64,000 bases of DNA from the NCBI GenBank assembly GCA_032690845.1, contig CM064417.1:27911833-27975832 (forward strand). The letters are read 5' to 3'. Below, one piece after another: positions 32,156-44,599 of the stretch. Both the position numbers and the translations under genes were made by a program. Under the pieces are notes generated by a model. The model searched no databases. It was not told the DNA's origin and saw only the letters and a program-made list of their open reading frames with translations. This DNA is from Eleusine coracana subsp. coracana (Eukaryota; Streptophyta; Magnoliopsida; Poales; Poaceae). Numbering within the stretch: position 1 is the first letter of the stretch; the number at the start of each line of letters is the position of its first letter.

Positions 32156-33352
32156 AGTTTTCTATCTTCCTTGAAATAAATTTGTGACTCCCGGGCCCTT
32201 ATAGCCGGTAGAGCCATTATTGTTTTTAGTTCTTAGGTTTTTTTGTTGAATAAGAAGGCAGACACATGAACAAGTGCGGGGGAGGATTCATGAGTTCCCA
32301 ATAAGCAAATGCGATGAACCAAAATGACAACCCAGGAAACACTGTCCCATCCCATCAACCTGCACGCAAAGGAGCAACTTGGACAGGCTCCAAGCCAGGT
32401 CTACCGACTAGGAACAAGCCCATCCGTGGCCCATTTTTGCGTCATAGTCTAGCTTGCATGTCCCCTACTCTTATCCTCCTATTATTTCAAGTTGAAACAC
32501 CCTACATGCCAAGATAAAATGAAGTCAACTTGATTTACCAGTGAAATCCTAGAAAATCTAAAACATGACTTTTGTTGATAGATTTTGCATGGTAATATCT
32601 CTATGCCCCGCCTGCTACCTGTGTTAATATCATTCAATAGGAACCCATGCATCCTAGATAGTTGATATTTGAGACATGGTAGACTCTTGAAAATTCTGTG
32701 CTTGTGATGCTAATCATCCTTGGGAGTTTTTGAAAATTAAAATCTATACAGTATATCTCAATTGATTAAAATTAACTACCAGAGCCATATGAGATTTCAA
32801 TTCTAAACTTTATGCATATACTTCTCGTTGCTTTCATTGAACTTTGTCTAATTGTTGTGACCCTAGGCAATTGCTCATTATGCTTTATGTTCCAAGTTTT
32901 GTGCACATCCCATGTCATCATCAACAAAATAAAAGGCTCTATCATTATGTTTGCTCTCTATCCTAGGACTATGACTATCTCAAAAAAAAAAGATTCATGC
33001 TCCATGAAGAGTGTGACAAAAAAAGAGAGTAAAGGAAAGATTTGGGTTCCATGAAGAGCTTGAAAAGAGAGAGAGAGAGAGAGAGAGATAGCCATAAGCC
33101 TCCTCAATAAAGATGAGAATAAAGAGTCCTCATAATTCATTCCATTAGTATGCCTAGATTTCTCCTACCCCGAGCTCCACATAAGCTATTCATAGAGATA
33201 GGAAGAAAAAACGTCAAATGCTCTGTTGAGGATTATACAAACACATTGAGTGATATGAGAGAATCATCTGAGGAGTCAGACTGTTTTACTCTTTGAAAAT
33301 ATTTTTTAAAAACCCAAGGTATGCAGCAATCACAAATAGGAAGTTTGTACAT
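32156..33352 (+). other. 3' noncoding region of the Athila-like element
   Basis: No conserved coding. A stretch at about 32780-33130 (from ACTACCAGAGCCATATG through TTGTGACCCTAG to the purine-rich GAAGAGCTTG part) is clearly related to 41630-41990 inside element E. The two elements therefore share a 3' region. Confidence 0.55.
33066..33088. repeat. (AG)n microsatellite
   Basis: Eleven AG units in the purine-rich 3' region of the Athila-like element. Confidence 0.9.
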
Positions 33353-34561
33353 CAATGGAAAAGAATTAGGGGATTTATCTCAATGTAGGGTTCCAATTTG
33401 AGGAAGAGGCACACGACAGTTGTTGTCGGCCTTTGATGGGAAGTTGTTGTCGATCTCACAGGATAAGACGACTGTGTTCGATTGGTGGCATGGGGAGGTG
33501 GAGGGATTATGTGCGCAGCTACTGATGGCATCGGTTTTGATAGGGAGGCATTGTATTTGCCCGAATTGCGAGCTCGGTTGGAGTTCAGCAATGGTAAGAC
33601 TGGTGGGGAGGCAGTGTGATGAAGAACAAAGAAATTGCTGGGGTTATAAGGACTGAGATGGGCCGAGTAATGGTCGCATGTCGGGGGTGATATGTGCGTG
33701 CAGTTTTTGCCCGTTGTCGGGTAGCTGGGAGCAGCAGAGGCGTGAAGAATCATGGAGGCGGCATGGGGGTTGCATCGACATCAGGAGAGGAAGAACCGCC
33801 ATTTTCTAGTGCTCGGCTGACAAAAGCGAGCTGTAATAGGGTGGAGGACGGGAAGGGTGCTGGACAGGCACATCTAGTGTGGTGTAGAGCCCCGAGGCCG
33901 GCGGAAAGGCAGCATGGGCAGGCGCGCACGAAAAATCATGGAGCTTTGCTGTTTGCAAGGGCAGCACGCCTGGCGGGAGCAAATCATTGTCAGTTTTCGG
34001 CGTGCGACGATAAAAGGGGAGCGGGGTGGAGTGCAAGTCCTAGAGCTGGGAAAACTCATGCCAATGCGGTGCGCCGGGCGAGAGCCAGAGGAAGAAGACA
34101 AGGAAACTTTCCTAGCTCCTCTCAAACATCTCTAAAATTGCAACTAGGTCCATCATTCATTGTAAATTAAAATTAAATTAGCTCCTGCGGTCCAAATGAC
34201 TCAAAATTTTGCACACAAGTCCTTCATGATATTTATGAGGCTCTGGTGAGGTCCAATTGACCAAAGCTATTACAAATATTTATTTGGAGCACTTCCCAAT
34301 ATGGTTAAATGCCAATTTTTGGTCTAAAATTCTATCTCATTATTGCCAAATTGGTGATGCAATTATTTGGCACATGATGCAGAGAAAAATTTAAATTGCT
34401 TCATATCAGAGTTTGCAGGGCCCTTATTTGGTTTTAAATTAATTCAATTTGATGGAGAGCCCTATTATTTCATGTTCCACTTTACCAAGACTTTTGTGCT
34501 CATCAAGTCCGAAGTAGAAAAGAGACACCTGGGTGTCACATGGTCTGAGGATGGTATGGAT
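33353..34561. other. Unassigned region, possibly a minus-strand LTR piece
   Basis: GC-rich at about 33690-34130, and AT-rich at 34150-34560. Read on the minus strand, the order AT-rich then C/T-rich GC-rich sequence resembles the U3-to-leader order of the C-type LTR, but no ends or matching copy were found. Open frames such as 33694-34170 have no recognisable domain. Confidence 0.3.
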
Positions 34562-35394
34562 TGACTATGTTGTGGTTCACGCCGAGTTCTCTTAGAAAGT
34601 GATGGAAAGTCTTATCAATGAAGTGAGATCCTCCATCACTTATCACCATCTAAGGTGTTCCAAATGTAGGGAAGATTACCTCGTGGAACATGTTTCTAGC
34701 ATTCGTTGCATCTGCTGCTCGGCATAGTATAGCCTCTACCCACTTTGATACATAATCAACAGCCACCAAGATGTACTCGTAATCATAAAATTTTGGAAAA
34801 GGTCTCATGTAGTCAATGCCCCATACATCAAAATGTTCTACTTGAAGATTGTATGCGACGGGCATGGCATTACGAGAAGTGATCCCTCCATGCTTCTGAC
34901 ATATCCAACATTTGTGAATGAACTCTTTTATATCTTCATACATTGTAGGACAACAGAATCCACTCTGCCAGATCTCTGATTGGGTGAGGAACACACCGTA
35001 GTGTCCTCCGTAAGGAGCTGAATGGCACTTTTCTATTATCTTGGCTCCTTTGATTGTGGGGATGCATCTCCTTAGCAGCCCATCTGCACATACAATATAT
35101 AGGTATGGGTCTTCCCAAAGGTGCCGCCGACTCTCATATATCAGCTTCCTTTTATTCTCCCATAGTGGTACATAACCTGCAACCATGTAGTTCACAATAC
35201 TTGCACACCAGGGGTTGGTGTTGGTCACCTTAAGTAGCTTGTTGTCTTGTGGAAAATCATTTATCGGCAGCTCCTGCATGTTAGTGATTTGCATATGCTA
35301 CAAATGATCGGCTACAGAGTTCTCTACTCCTTTCTTATCTTTAATTTCAAGGTCAAATTCTTGGAGTAAGAGGATCCATCTAATTAGCCTAGGA
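34562..35394 (-). pseudogene. Athila-like RNase H end and integrase N-terminal half
   Basis: On the minus strand: the end of RNase H (PRLIRWILLLQEFDLEIKD, about 35320-35394), a HHCC finger (CHSAPYGGHYG to CWICQKHGG), the first catalytic aspartate in FDVWGIDYM, then a stop before VISDGGSHF with the second aspartate. It ends abruptly near 34562, before the third catalytic block. The main part (34650-35294) is one open frame of 214 codons. It is a truncated copy of the same class as 2280-2651 but in the opposite direction. Confidence 0.8.
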
Positions 35395-35395
35395 C

Positions 35396-36614
35396 ACCTG
35401 CCACTTTATCGACTCCCGAGGCTCCTCCATCGACAACTGCCCCATCGGCTCCAGACACTACATTGTTAACGGAAGAATCAACGAACCCTCCAGAGCCGAT
35501 AGAACACCCATCTTCTTCAGTAGCCATGGTAATAGAAACTCCTCTTCGAACAATGCCTCTTCATTCCAAATCTCCTCCTTGTAATGTGTGGTTCACCCTT
35601 TGCTATTTTAGGAGATCATCAATATCTCTAAGAGCCAATCCAACAGCTCCACCATATCGGACGACCCTTCAACACACACCGCTCGCATCGACTCACCCCA
35701 AGCTGGTACTGCCAGTTCAGGGAAAATCGATGAGACAACTGCTGCTCCATCCTCACCAATTTTGGCTATGATTCTTTGGGTTGATCCACAAGTACTATGT
35801 CTTGTAAACCCAATACCTAATTACTTCCCACTCTAATCCCTTGTATTCTCAGGCATTCCTGTCATCGACCATCCAGGCTCATAACACTTCATCAGCCGAC
35901 GCCTCAAGACCTGCGTCTCCTCTAGAAACAATAGTATGAATTGCTTTTCTTACTTAGTTATCTTGCCTGTTCAATATCTTTGTAACCTTTTTCTGTTTTC
36001 TTTATAGGCTCAAGTTTCTAGGCGGATGTCAGCTCTATATTTCCCTCTAGAAATCTGGGCTGCTCTCCAAGATATCTGTCGATGCCTAGACATGATCCGC
36101 ATCGAGCGTCTGTCGATACTTGGAGATCAAAGACCACCTACCCATAGGCCTCATCTTGGTGCTGCACCTGGTTGCATACATATTCCATCAACTTCAAGTA
36201 CTCGAAGCCCAAACTCGCATTGAACACCGATTGGGACAAACAAACCAAGCAGAGGTTGCTGACAAAAAAAGTAGAAGAAGAAAAGAACAAATATGCTGCT
36301 CTACTTTCCAAATCGGCCGATCATGAGGCAAAGCTTGAAGACGTGTGGAGGGAACATGATGAAATCTAGGAAGATCTTGAGGCCAAAAACAAAGAAATAG
36401 CCGATGTAGAAACAACTCTCACCAGAGTTCCACAGGAAATCATTACGCAAGAGGGCATCACCACATCGGCTTATGAGCAAGCCACCAACTTATGAAACAT
36501 TGCCTCTAGCATACCTAGATCCATCGAGGAAGACACCTATGCCATTGCCAAAGTCGATGAACTCTGAATGCAAGCCATCAACATCATCAACTTCAATTGT
36601 CCTCAAGAGTACAT
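35396..36614 (+). pseudogene. Unrecognised Pro/Ser/Thr-rich and coiled-coil protein with intron-like gaps
   Basis: A Pro/Ser/Thr-rich frame (about 35396-35771) is followed by what look like two introns. One ends in TTGTATTCTCAG near 35852. The other starts GTATGAATT at about 35931 and ends TTTCTTTATAG near 36006. The flanking exon-like frames read on as AFLSSTIQAHN and AQVSRRMSALYF, LEIWAALQDI. Further on is a Lys/Glu-rich coiled-coil part (KKVEEEKNKYAALLSK, about 36250-36365), with stops and shifts, ending at a TAG that falls in the target site of element E. It may belong to a plant mobile-domain-type or retrotransposon accessory gene; I do not recognise it. Confidence 0.4.
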
Positions 36615-37069
36615 GTAGGTGTTGATGGTCGTTAAATACCAATTTCGACCATTAGTATAGCCACAAATAAGGGAGGACTTAGCATTTCACACACACAAGT
36701 TAGCTAGAAATAATAAGATTCCACTTGTCCTTGGAGAAATAACTGCATGCAGGGATTTGGTATAAAAGAGGTGGAGAAATGGAGCATGATCCGGGAGAAT
36801 ACCATTCGAACCAATGGGACGGTGACAACTGGACATCACAAGGATCAAATACATGGCTGCATGGGATTCCTCCGCAAAGCCCCGACTTAAATCACAAGAG
36901 GACCCACCTACCAGCCACCATGAGGAAGCATAGGGCCAAAGGCCCCACTTCTAGGTTGGTTTTGAGGCAGTTTGCCTCCCCCTTCCACATGTCGCTCCCT
37001 CAACCCTTTGCCAACATCGGTGCACTGAGTTTTCGTGGAAGTTACAGTCCATTACCCACCTTTGGAGGC

Positions 37070-37076
37070 TATAAAA
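37070..37076 (+). promoter_or_regulatory. TATA box in element E 5' LTR
   Basis: TATAAAA in GGAGGCTATAAAAGGAG, also present in the 3' LTR at 42989-42995. Confidence 0.6.
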
Positions 37077-37441
37077 GGAGAGGAGTGCCTCCCTCTTAAA
37101 CACACACCAAGAAGAATCCTTTCTATAGTATTACACAGTCTTCAGATCCTAGTGGAGTTTAGGATAGAGGAGAGCTGACTAGAGGTCCTTGATCTAGTCT
37201 TAGAGTCTTGGGTATAGTTCCACGCTATCCCTCTTTAGTAAGACTTGTTCCTTTTTATTAATAGAATTATCTTCTTTACTCTTATGCTTTGTCTTTATAC
37301 TAGTGTGATAATCATGTGCCTTTTAGATGGTTGTTGCCTAGTCATGTTTGGTTGCTTTATGCTTCACATACTCATACTAGTCAGTCTATGCTTTTGCACT
37401 CGTTCGATACTTATTGTGGTTAGACATGCTTTAGTTTATAA

Positions 37442-37666
37442 CTTGTTAATCCATAGGGTTAATGTTATCTGTGCTATAGTCTTTAGCTTGATGATCTGTA
37501 GTGTCGAAGTTATGCATGTATTAGCCCTTGACTTGTTCATCCGTAGGGTCTGAGTTCTGCCTTTTCTAGTATTTGACTCGTTGATCCGTTGGGTTAGAGT
37601 TAAGTATATTCTTGCTCTCGACTTGTTGGCATGAAGGGCCAAAGTCCTATGGGAATTGAGAATATT
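37442..37666 (+). repeat. 45-bp tandem repeats in E 5' LTR
   Basis: Units opening with CTTGTTNATCC-like words start at 37442, 37487, 37532, 37577 and 37622, exactly 45 bp apart. Because 45 is a multiple of three, a 15-residue repeat appears in open frames on both strands. The 3' LTR has the same array. Confidence 0.85.
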
Positions 37667-38276
37667 ATTTAGCAATGTATCCATGGTGCTTAGGTTGGTA
37701 AATATCTTTGATTGCTTAGTTGGCCCACCAACAGGCTTAGGTGTGACGGTAAGGATTAATCGCCTTTTGTCATGTGTCCTAGTAAAGGATTGCTAGCAGA
37801 TGGTGACAGCCCTGCTGTGCTTATTAATCTTCCCTGTCTTGGCGTGCCATTGAACTTAGGCTTGTATGTGTTGCATGTATCTAACCTATAGGTGGGAGTA
37901 TCGAAGTACATAGGGACCTAGCTTAACTCTTCCTAACCCACTTAAATAAAACTTTGGACTAATGTTAGATTGGATTGTTTTATGTGTCACTACCCAATAT
38001 CATATATATTATCATAACCCCTGTTTAGACCTTGGTATATTATTAGTTATATGATTTTGAACACGCTATCTCTTGACCGCCGTCTTCCCTTCGAAGAACT
38101 ATAAATGACAGCCATTGGAGTAATCCAGTGGTGAAATGCTACAATAGGATGTCCATGTGCTTGCGGATTTAACATGCCCACACTAACCATCTGTTGAGTT
38201 CTACCAACAAGTAGTTTTGGCGCCTTGCCTAGGTCTATTTATTTGGTCTGACTTAGCAGATGTCAACAAGCATTTT

Positions 38277-38294
38277 TGACGCGGTTGCCGGGGA
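38277..38294 (+). other. Primer binding site of element E (tRNA-Asp type)
   Basis: TGACGCGGTTGCCGGGGA matches the complement of the plant tRNA-Asp 3' end (TGGCGCCGTTGCCGGGGA) with two differences. It lies eight bases after the LTR. Confidence 0.75.
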
Positions 38295-38599
38295 AGGCAC
38301 TGGTTAAAGAGAATCACTAGCGTTGTTCTTCATTATATTTCTATTAATCGTGACTGTCTAGATAGGTTTACCTTTGCTTTGTTTTCTCTATATGTGAAAA
38401 CAGGGTAGTTTACATCTGGCCTTGACTTGCTGAAGAAATACATAGAGAATCCAAAAGTAATCTTGAGAAGAGCACAACCTTGAATCATCCATCCTCAAGT
38501 TACTCTCGGCAATCAAGCCAGCTAGATCCGCACCATCAAGCTTAACACCAATGGCTGAAAAAGTTCTTCATGAGTACTTCGCTCCCTCTGTTTCCTTTT

Positions 38600-39200
38600 T
38601 CCCTCTTGGGGAAAGCAGTGGTTTTATGCCAACTCAAGTGTTGTGACTTCCTGGAATGATTGCTCTATAGCGTTCCTCAAGAAATTCTTTCCGATAGGCA
38701 AAACCCATGCCCTTCGTGAAAAAATTTCAAGCTTCTGGCAACCAGAAGAGGAATCCATTCCTAGAGCGTGGGAGAGACCTTATCATGAATCATGTGGATA
38801 AATACTCCAAGAAGAAGATGGAGATGCAAGACATTATAGAATGTATGAAGCGTGAAGTCAACCATAACATAGAGGATGACCACCTCAGAGCATATGGGGA
38901 CATGTCGTGCACCACCAATAGGAATTATCCACAAGGAGGTCAAGGGTGGAAATAATGCCCTTATCAACATGGAGGTAACCAAAGCAATCTCAATACTTCC
39001 AATTACAGTTTTCCCTCCTTAAGAGATATTGATCATGGCCAACCTAAGCTAAATGAAAAACTATTTAAAAAGCTACAGGCTCATGAGAAAATTTTTGAAC
39101 GTGTCAACACTATTGTAGAAACCTTCTCTTTATTCTTTGAGCACCAACAACAATTTAATGAATTATTAGAAACTAAGTTGGATCAACTAGCTGTTGCTGT
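38600..39200 (+). pseudogene. Degenerate gag remnant of element E
   Basis: One frame shows AFLKKFFPIGKTHALREKISSFWQ near 38673-38745, a match to the Gag core of Athila-like elements. A later frame gives FNELLETKLDQLAVAV near 39150-39195, like the C-terminal part of such Gags. Stops and shifts lie between. No zinc knuckle was found. Confidence 0.55.
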
Positions 39201-40560
39201 TTCCTATATTAGAACTATCGATACGATGAATCCAAGAGGATATGAATCCCCTCGCAAACAATCGTATCCTAACCATGATGCAGGAAACAACATGGAGCAA
39301 GAGAAGTTATCCAACACCACCAAGAAGGAGGACACGAGGGGAAGAGGCCTCGCACAAGTACTATAAAAAGACAGCCACAACCCCAACGCGAGAAGTTGTC
39401 TGCATCCTCATCTCCGAGATCAAACACCGCGTCACCAAGCTAAATGCAACGGAGAAAAGTCCCTCTCATTGGACTTAAAAATTGGTGAGCCCTTGCCAAA
39501 GGTAAATTGGTACTTATCACATATTTGCTTTCCACCAATATTTGGATTTCCATTTGCATTTGCATTTGATTTTTCCAACACATCTACATGTTGGAATTTA
39601 TTCCAACCCATTTCCCTTTTCCAAAATTATATAAAAAAGAATTTTAGAAATTTATCTTTTGAGAAAATGAGTTTACAAAAGATCAAAAACGTTTTCTTCG
39701 TCGAAATATATTTTCTTTTCTTGTGGGCCACCTCAAGTGGGGCCCATTGACTAGAGCAGAGGACTAGAGGGGCCATCCCCTTGTCAGGGGACCATACATT
39801 TTTGTCGGCCGACAAGACAAAAATGGCACTCTGGCCTCAGTTGCCCTAACTGCTAGCTTGCAGTTTTCATGTCCCAATATAACTGTTGTTTCGTTCTGCA
39901 TTTTGAGGCAAGGTTATGCTCTAGACATTAGTTGTCATTTTCTCCAAGCTCTAGCATGACTAAAGACTCTGAAATTCTGCCAAAAATATTTTCTTTGAGT
40001 TTCATTTGCATCTTCATGTTACCTTCAAATCTTCACAAGAACAAACTCGATGAGGGCTTGATAACCATCAAGTACTTGATTTGTTGATCCGTCAGGTCAA
40101 TGTTAAGTATACTTTTATTCTCGACGTGTTGATCCGTAGTGTGAAAGTCCCATAAGAAACAAGAGTAGTTGTTCTTGTGTACCCTTGCTCTCTTGTTGCA
40201 GCCAAGACTTCAATTGCTCCATCAACACGTTGCGACAAACCGTGAGCAAGAGCCAGCTTGGGGGAAGTTCCTCCCCCTAATGTGAAGGTAACCTGTATTA
40301 TTTCCCTTTCCATCATCACATGCATGATAAAACTAGAAGCAACAAAAAGATTTGCTTCCCTTTCACATGAATGATAAACATAAAATTTAAAAATAAATAA
40401 ATTCATGCGCGGTATGAATGCATAAGGTTTCCTATGTTGAGATGATGAATAGTTGCTCTATCTTTTATTCCTTTTATATACCCAGTTTACAACCTAGCAC
40501 TTTATCTAGTTTTGGTTTGTTGGCATGATTAAATTTTGCCTCAAACACACTACTGGGTAG
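39201..40560 (+). other. Element E internal noncoding part
   Basis: No domain is seen. At about 40070-40150 there are two further copies of the LTR's 45-bp unit (TTGTTGATCCGT, then GTGTTGATCCGT), followed by AAAGTCCCATA as in the LTR. This suggests a piece of another LTR of this family. Confidence 0.5.
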
Positions 40561-41483
40561 TGATGAGGACATCACTCCTATGGATACACACAACACTCCT
40601 CCAATTCTGGACTTGCAAGGTCCAATGACTAGAGCTCGTGCACGACGACTAAATTTAGAGGTGAGCTCGTTCCTACGTTCTTTGCTATATATTACTTTTG
40701 AGAATGGTTTGCTACCTAATGATTATTTTATAATTAGAAACCATGGAGAGGACCAGGAGATGATGAGAGAAGGAGTTGGGAACGTCGAGGACCAGCAAGG
40801 GCTTGAAAGCCAAAGTGGAGGCCCAATCAAAACCGACTTCGAGTCTGTTTCGGGCCCTAGGACCAGTCTGTACTAAAACAGTCACTCAGGACGCATACGG
40901 ACTTGGATTTTGACGTTCTACATATGCACGGAAAGATAAGGAGAAGAACTTTCCAATGCCGCTGGCCTTATGTCAAAATTCATCCGGAGTCATCAGGAAT
41001 CGTCGAAACAAGAGAGAGTTCAGAATCTGTGTCGGTGCTGTGTCGCCTATTTTTGGCATTTGGGCTTTGTATTTAGTGGAGCCCAATTAGGGGCGCGTCC
41101 AGAGGGTCTTGCACGACCCTAGGGTCTTTATATACAGCCGTTGCCGCACCATTAGGGTTCGGGTTTTGCTTAGATCAATTCTGTTCATAAACAGTGTCGC
41201 CGTTCATTGGTTTGTGAGACCCCAACTTCGAGAGTTTAATCATACATCTACAATTGTGTTGCATTCTTCGTTGTTCTTGCTTGTGTTCTTGATTCGCAGG
41301 CAGGGATTAGCCTTCTCGGCGAGATGAATCGTCTTTGGACGGTTGATAACCAGAGGAGACGTCGTGCTGCGATTGCGGGGTTTAGAACGTGCTGTTCTGA
41401 AGCCGGATCAATTTGTGTGTCCCCTCCGACCAAATCAACTTACCAAGAACCTTTTGGAAGATCGGGAACCCTTGTTTACATCA
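40561..41483 (+). repeat. Solo LTR of the element A family, in element E
   Basis: 923 bp from TGATGAGGACATC to TTTACATCA, flanked by perfect GGTAG (40556-40560 and 41484-41488). The CR-like frame is open at 40580-40876. Confidence 0.93.
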
Positions 41484-42510
41484 GGTAGCATAAGCATTAT
41501 CCTTTCAGGTTGTTGGGAGATATGATATGGTTAGTTAGGGCCGCTATGATCTTGCTGAATTAGTGAAACTTGACACCCGGAGAATTAGTTTGATAAAAAT
41601 GACAAGTTCCTGAATCATATAAATTCCTACCACAGCCATATGTTATTTTACATTGCAAAACCTTCTACATATGCTACTAGTATTTTCGTTGAGCCTTGTC
41701 AAAATTGTGTGACCCTAGTGAGAAATATTTTCTGCATTCATGATCAGGTCCGCGCACATCACGCTAAGTTTCCACGCTAGCAATTAGCAATCATCCATGT
41801 CACACCATCCATCCACAAAATAAAGACTTTGTCTTCATGATTGATCTCTCCCCAAGGCAATCAAAGTTCTATTGAAAAAAAGAGAAAAATATTCTTGCTC
41901 CAAGAAGAGCTTGACAAAAAAAAAAACTCCTGCTCCGTGAAGAGCTTCAGAGAAAAAGAAAGAAAGAAAAGATAGCCATTTCTGCCAAATAAAGGGAGAG
42001 ACAAATAACAAGAGTCTCCATTCAACTCCACCATATCCACCACACATGCGCATCTTGATCATGCTTGTAGGAAACACTTTCTCCATGGATCAACTCTTCT
42101 GACTCGGTGACATGAAATACATGTATGCCATATTTATCCTTACCCTGAGGTCCACATATCAGACTTTAGCGGTAGGATTTTTGAGGCATCATAAGCCTTT
42201 GTGAGGAATATATACACTTTAAGCGATCTGAGTGAATCATTTCAGGAATATAGATTTATCACAATAAATTAACCTCTGGGTTAAAGTCGATCAAAAAGGT
42301 TAGGTGTAATGGTAGTCCTACGAACTGTTCTATCTTCCAACCACCCATGATTTGGAGAAGCCACAATGCCCCATAGGTAATAGAAGGTTAAGTACTCATG
42401 CCAACTTAATCAATCCTTTATATAGTGACTTAGTTGTGCACTTGGGTATATTTTGTGAGTAAGACATTTTAGCTTTACTTGAGACTAGCAAAGTTCAGCT
42501 TGGGGGGTCT
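41484..42510 (+). other. Element E 3' noncoding region and purine tract
   Basis: Related to 32780-33130 of the Athila-like element and rich in AAGAG repeats at 41870-41980. It ends in TTGGGGGGTC before the 3' LTR. Confidence 0.6.
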
Positions 42511-44186
42511 TTTTGACGGTTGTTAAATACCAATTTCGACCGTCAATATAGCCACAAATAAGGGGGGACTTAGCATTTCATACAAGCATGTTAGCTAGGA
42601 ATAATAAGATTCCACTTGTCCTTGGAGAAATAAGTGCATGTAGGGATTTGGTATAAAAGCGGTAGAGAAATGGAGCATCACCCGGGAGAATACCATTCCA
42701 GCCATTGGGACGGTGACAACTAGACATCACACGATCAAATACATGGCTGCACGAAATTCCTCCGCAAAGCACCGACTTAAAACACAAGAGAGCCCACCTA
42801 CCAGCCACCTCGAGGAAGCACATGGCCAAAGGCCCCACTTCTAGGTCGGGCGACCTAGAGGCTTGGTCGGCCGACCAAGTCTTGAGGCAGTTTGCTGCCC
42901 CCTTCCACGTGTCACTCCATCAGCCCTTTGCCAACATCGGTGCGCGGAGGTTTCATGCGGCTACGTTCCGTTACGGACCTTTGGAGGCTATAAAAGGAGG
43001 GGAGTGGCTCCCACTTCAACACACACCAAGAAGAATCCTTTCTCTAGCATTACACTTAGTTTTCAGGTCCTAGTGGAATTTAGGATAGAGGAGAGCTGAC
43101 TAGAGGTCCTTGATCTAGTCTTGGAGTCTTGAGTATAGTTCCACGCTATCCCTCTTTAGTAAGACTTGTTCCTTTTTATTAATAGAATTATCTTCTTTAC
43201 TCTTATGCTTTGTCTCTACACTAGTGTGATAATCATGTGCCTTTTATATGGTTGTTGCCTATTCATGTTTGGTTGCTTTATGCTTCACATAGTCATACTA
43301 GTCAGTCTATGCTTTTGCAATCATTGATTGCATATTGTGGTTAGACATGCTTTAGTTCATAACTTGTTAATTCATAGGGTTAATGTTCTATGTGCTATAG
43401 TCTTTAGCTTGATGATCCGTAGGGTGGAACTTAAGCATGTCTTAGCCCTTGACTTCTTAATCCGTAGGGTTGGAGATATGCATTCTCTAGTACTTGACTC
43501 GTTGATCCATCGGGTTAGAGTTAAGTATATTCTTGCTCTCAACTTGTTGGTTCAAAGGGCTAAAGTCCTATGGGAATCAACAATATTATTTAGCAATGTA
43601 AGCATGGTGCTTAGGTTAGCAAATATCTTTGAGTGCTTAGTTGCCCCACCAACAGGCATAGGTGTGGCAGTAACGACTTAATTGCCTTTTGTCACGTGTC
43701 CTAGTAAAGGATTGCCGGAAGGTGGTGACAGCCCTGCTGTGCTTATTAATCCTCCCTGTCTTGGCTTGGCATAGGACTTAGGCTTGTATGTGTTGCATGT
43801 TTCTATTGTATAGGTAGGAGTATCGAAGTACATAGGGACCCAACTTAACTCTTCCTAACCCACTTAACCTAGACTTTGGACTAATGTTTGGATTGTTCTG
43901 TGTGTCACTACCCAATATCATATATATTATCATTACCCTTGTTTAGACCTTGGTATATTATTAGTTATATGGTTATGAACATGCTATCTCTTGATCGCCG
44001 CCTTCCCTTGGGAGAACTATAAATGATAGCCATTGGAGTAATCCAGTGGTGAAATACTACAACGGGATGTCCGTGCGCTTGCGGATTTAACTTGCCCACG
44101 CTAACCATCTGTTGAGTTCTGCCAACAAGTAGTTCTGACGCCTTGCCCATGTCTATTTATTTGGTGTGACTTAGCAGATGCCAACA
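42511..44186 (+). repeat. 3' LTR of element E
   Basis: 1676 bp, starting TTTTGACGGTTGTTAAATACC (the second base has changed from G) and ending GCCAACA. TATA box at 42989; five 45-bp units from 43363. Confidence 0.88.
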
Positions 44187-44266
44187 GTAGGCTGCTCTGT
44201 TTTGTAACAAACAATATTTTGACTTGTAATATTTTTTGCACTAAGGGTGATATTTGTGATATCTGC

Positions 44267-44459
44267 TGATGAGTCCATGGCTCATCGAGTCACTACAACT
44301 TCGTATTTTGGAAACAAGCATGAGTCCAAACATATTTCAGAACATGATGTTTTGAAACATTCTAACATTCAGTTTGGATCTTTCACAAATGTTACGAATG
44401 ATGAAGTGAAAAGTGAGGCTCTGTCATCCAGTCGTTCTATGCCATGCAAGGTTTTCATT
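44267..44459 (+). repeat. Truncated 5' LTR of element F
   Basis: About 193 bp matching 45798-45993 up to GGTTTTCATT. The rest of the LTR is missing. Confidence 0.65.
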
Positions 44460-44599
44460 TGGTATCAGTTTATCCGGGTTGATCATGGTACTCTACAAAA
44501 TTTTGTGATGGATTCCTATGATTTTGATCTATACTTGAAGTTTGTGCTGATGCTATATACAAGTTCGTGATCTGAGTATTATGAGTGATAGGATGATAT

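Larger units (their letters stand above)
36620..38268 (+). repeat. 5' LTR of element E
   Basis: 1649 bp, starting TGTTGATGGTCGTTAAATACC and ending TGTCAACA. TATA box at 37070. Contains 45-bp repeats. Confidence 0.88.
36620..44186 (+). mobile_element. Non-autonomous Athila/Tat-class element E
   Basis: LTRs at 36620-38268 and 42511-44186. A perfect 5-bp duplication GTAGG lies at 36615-36619 and 44187-44191. There is a tRNA-Asp-like primer site after the 5' LTR and a TTGGGGGG purine tract before the 3' LTR. The internal part holds only a decayed gag and no protease, RT or integrase. Without the nested solo LTR it is about 3.3 kb. The 3' internal region matches the noncoding 3' part of the Athila-like element at 32780-33130, so that type may be the helper. 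Confidence 0.85.

Noticed and set aside
33694..34170. A 158-codon GC-rich frame that might be a captured gene exon
   Set aside because: No domain, no splice sites, and competing frames on the other strand; more like LTR composition.
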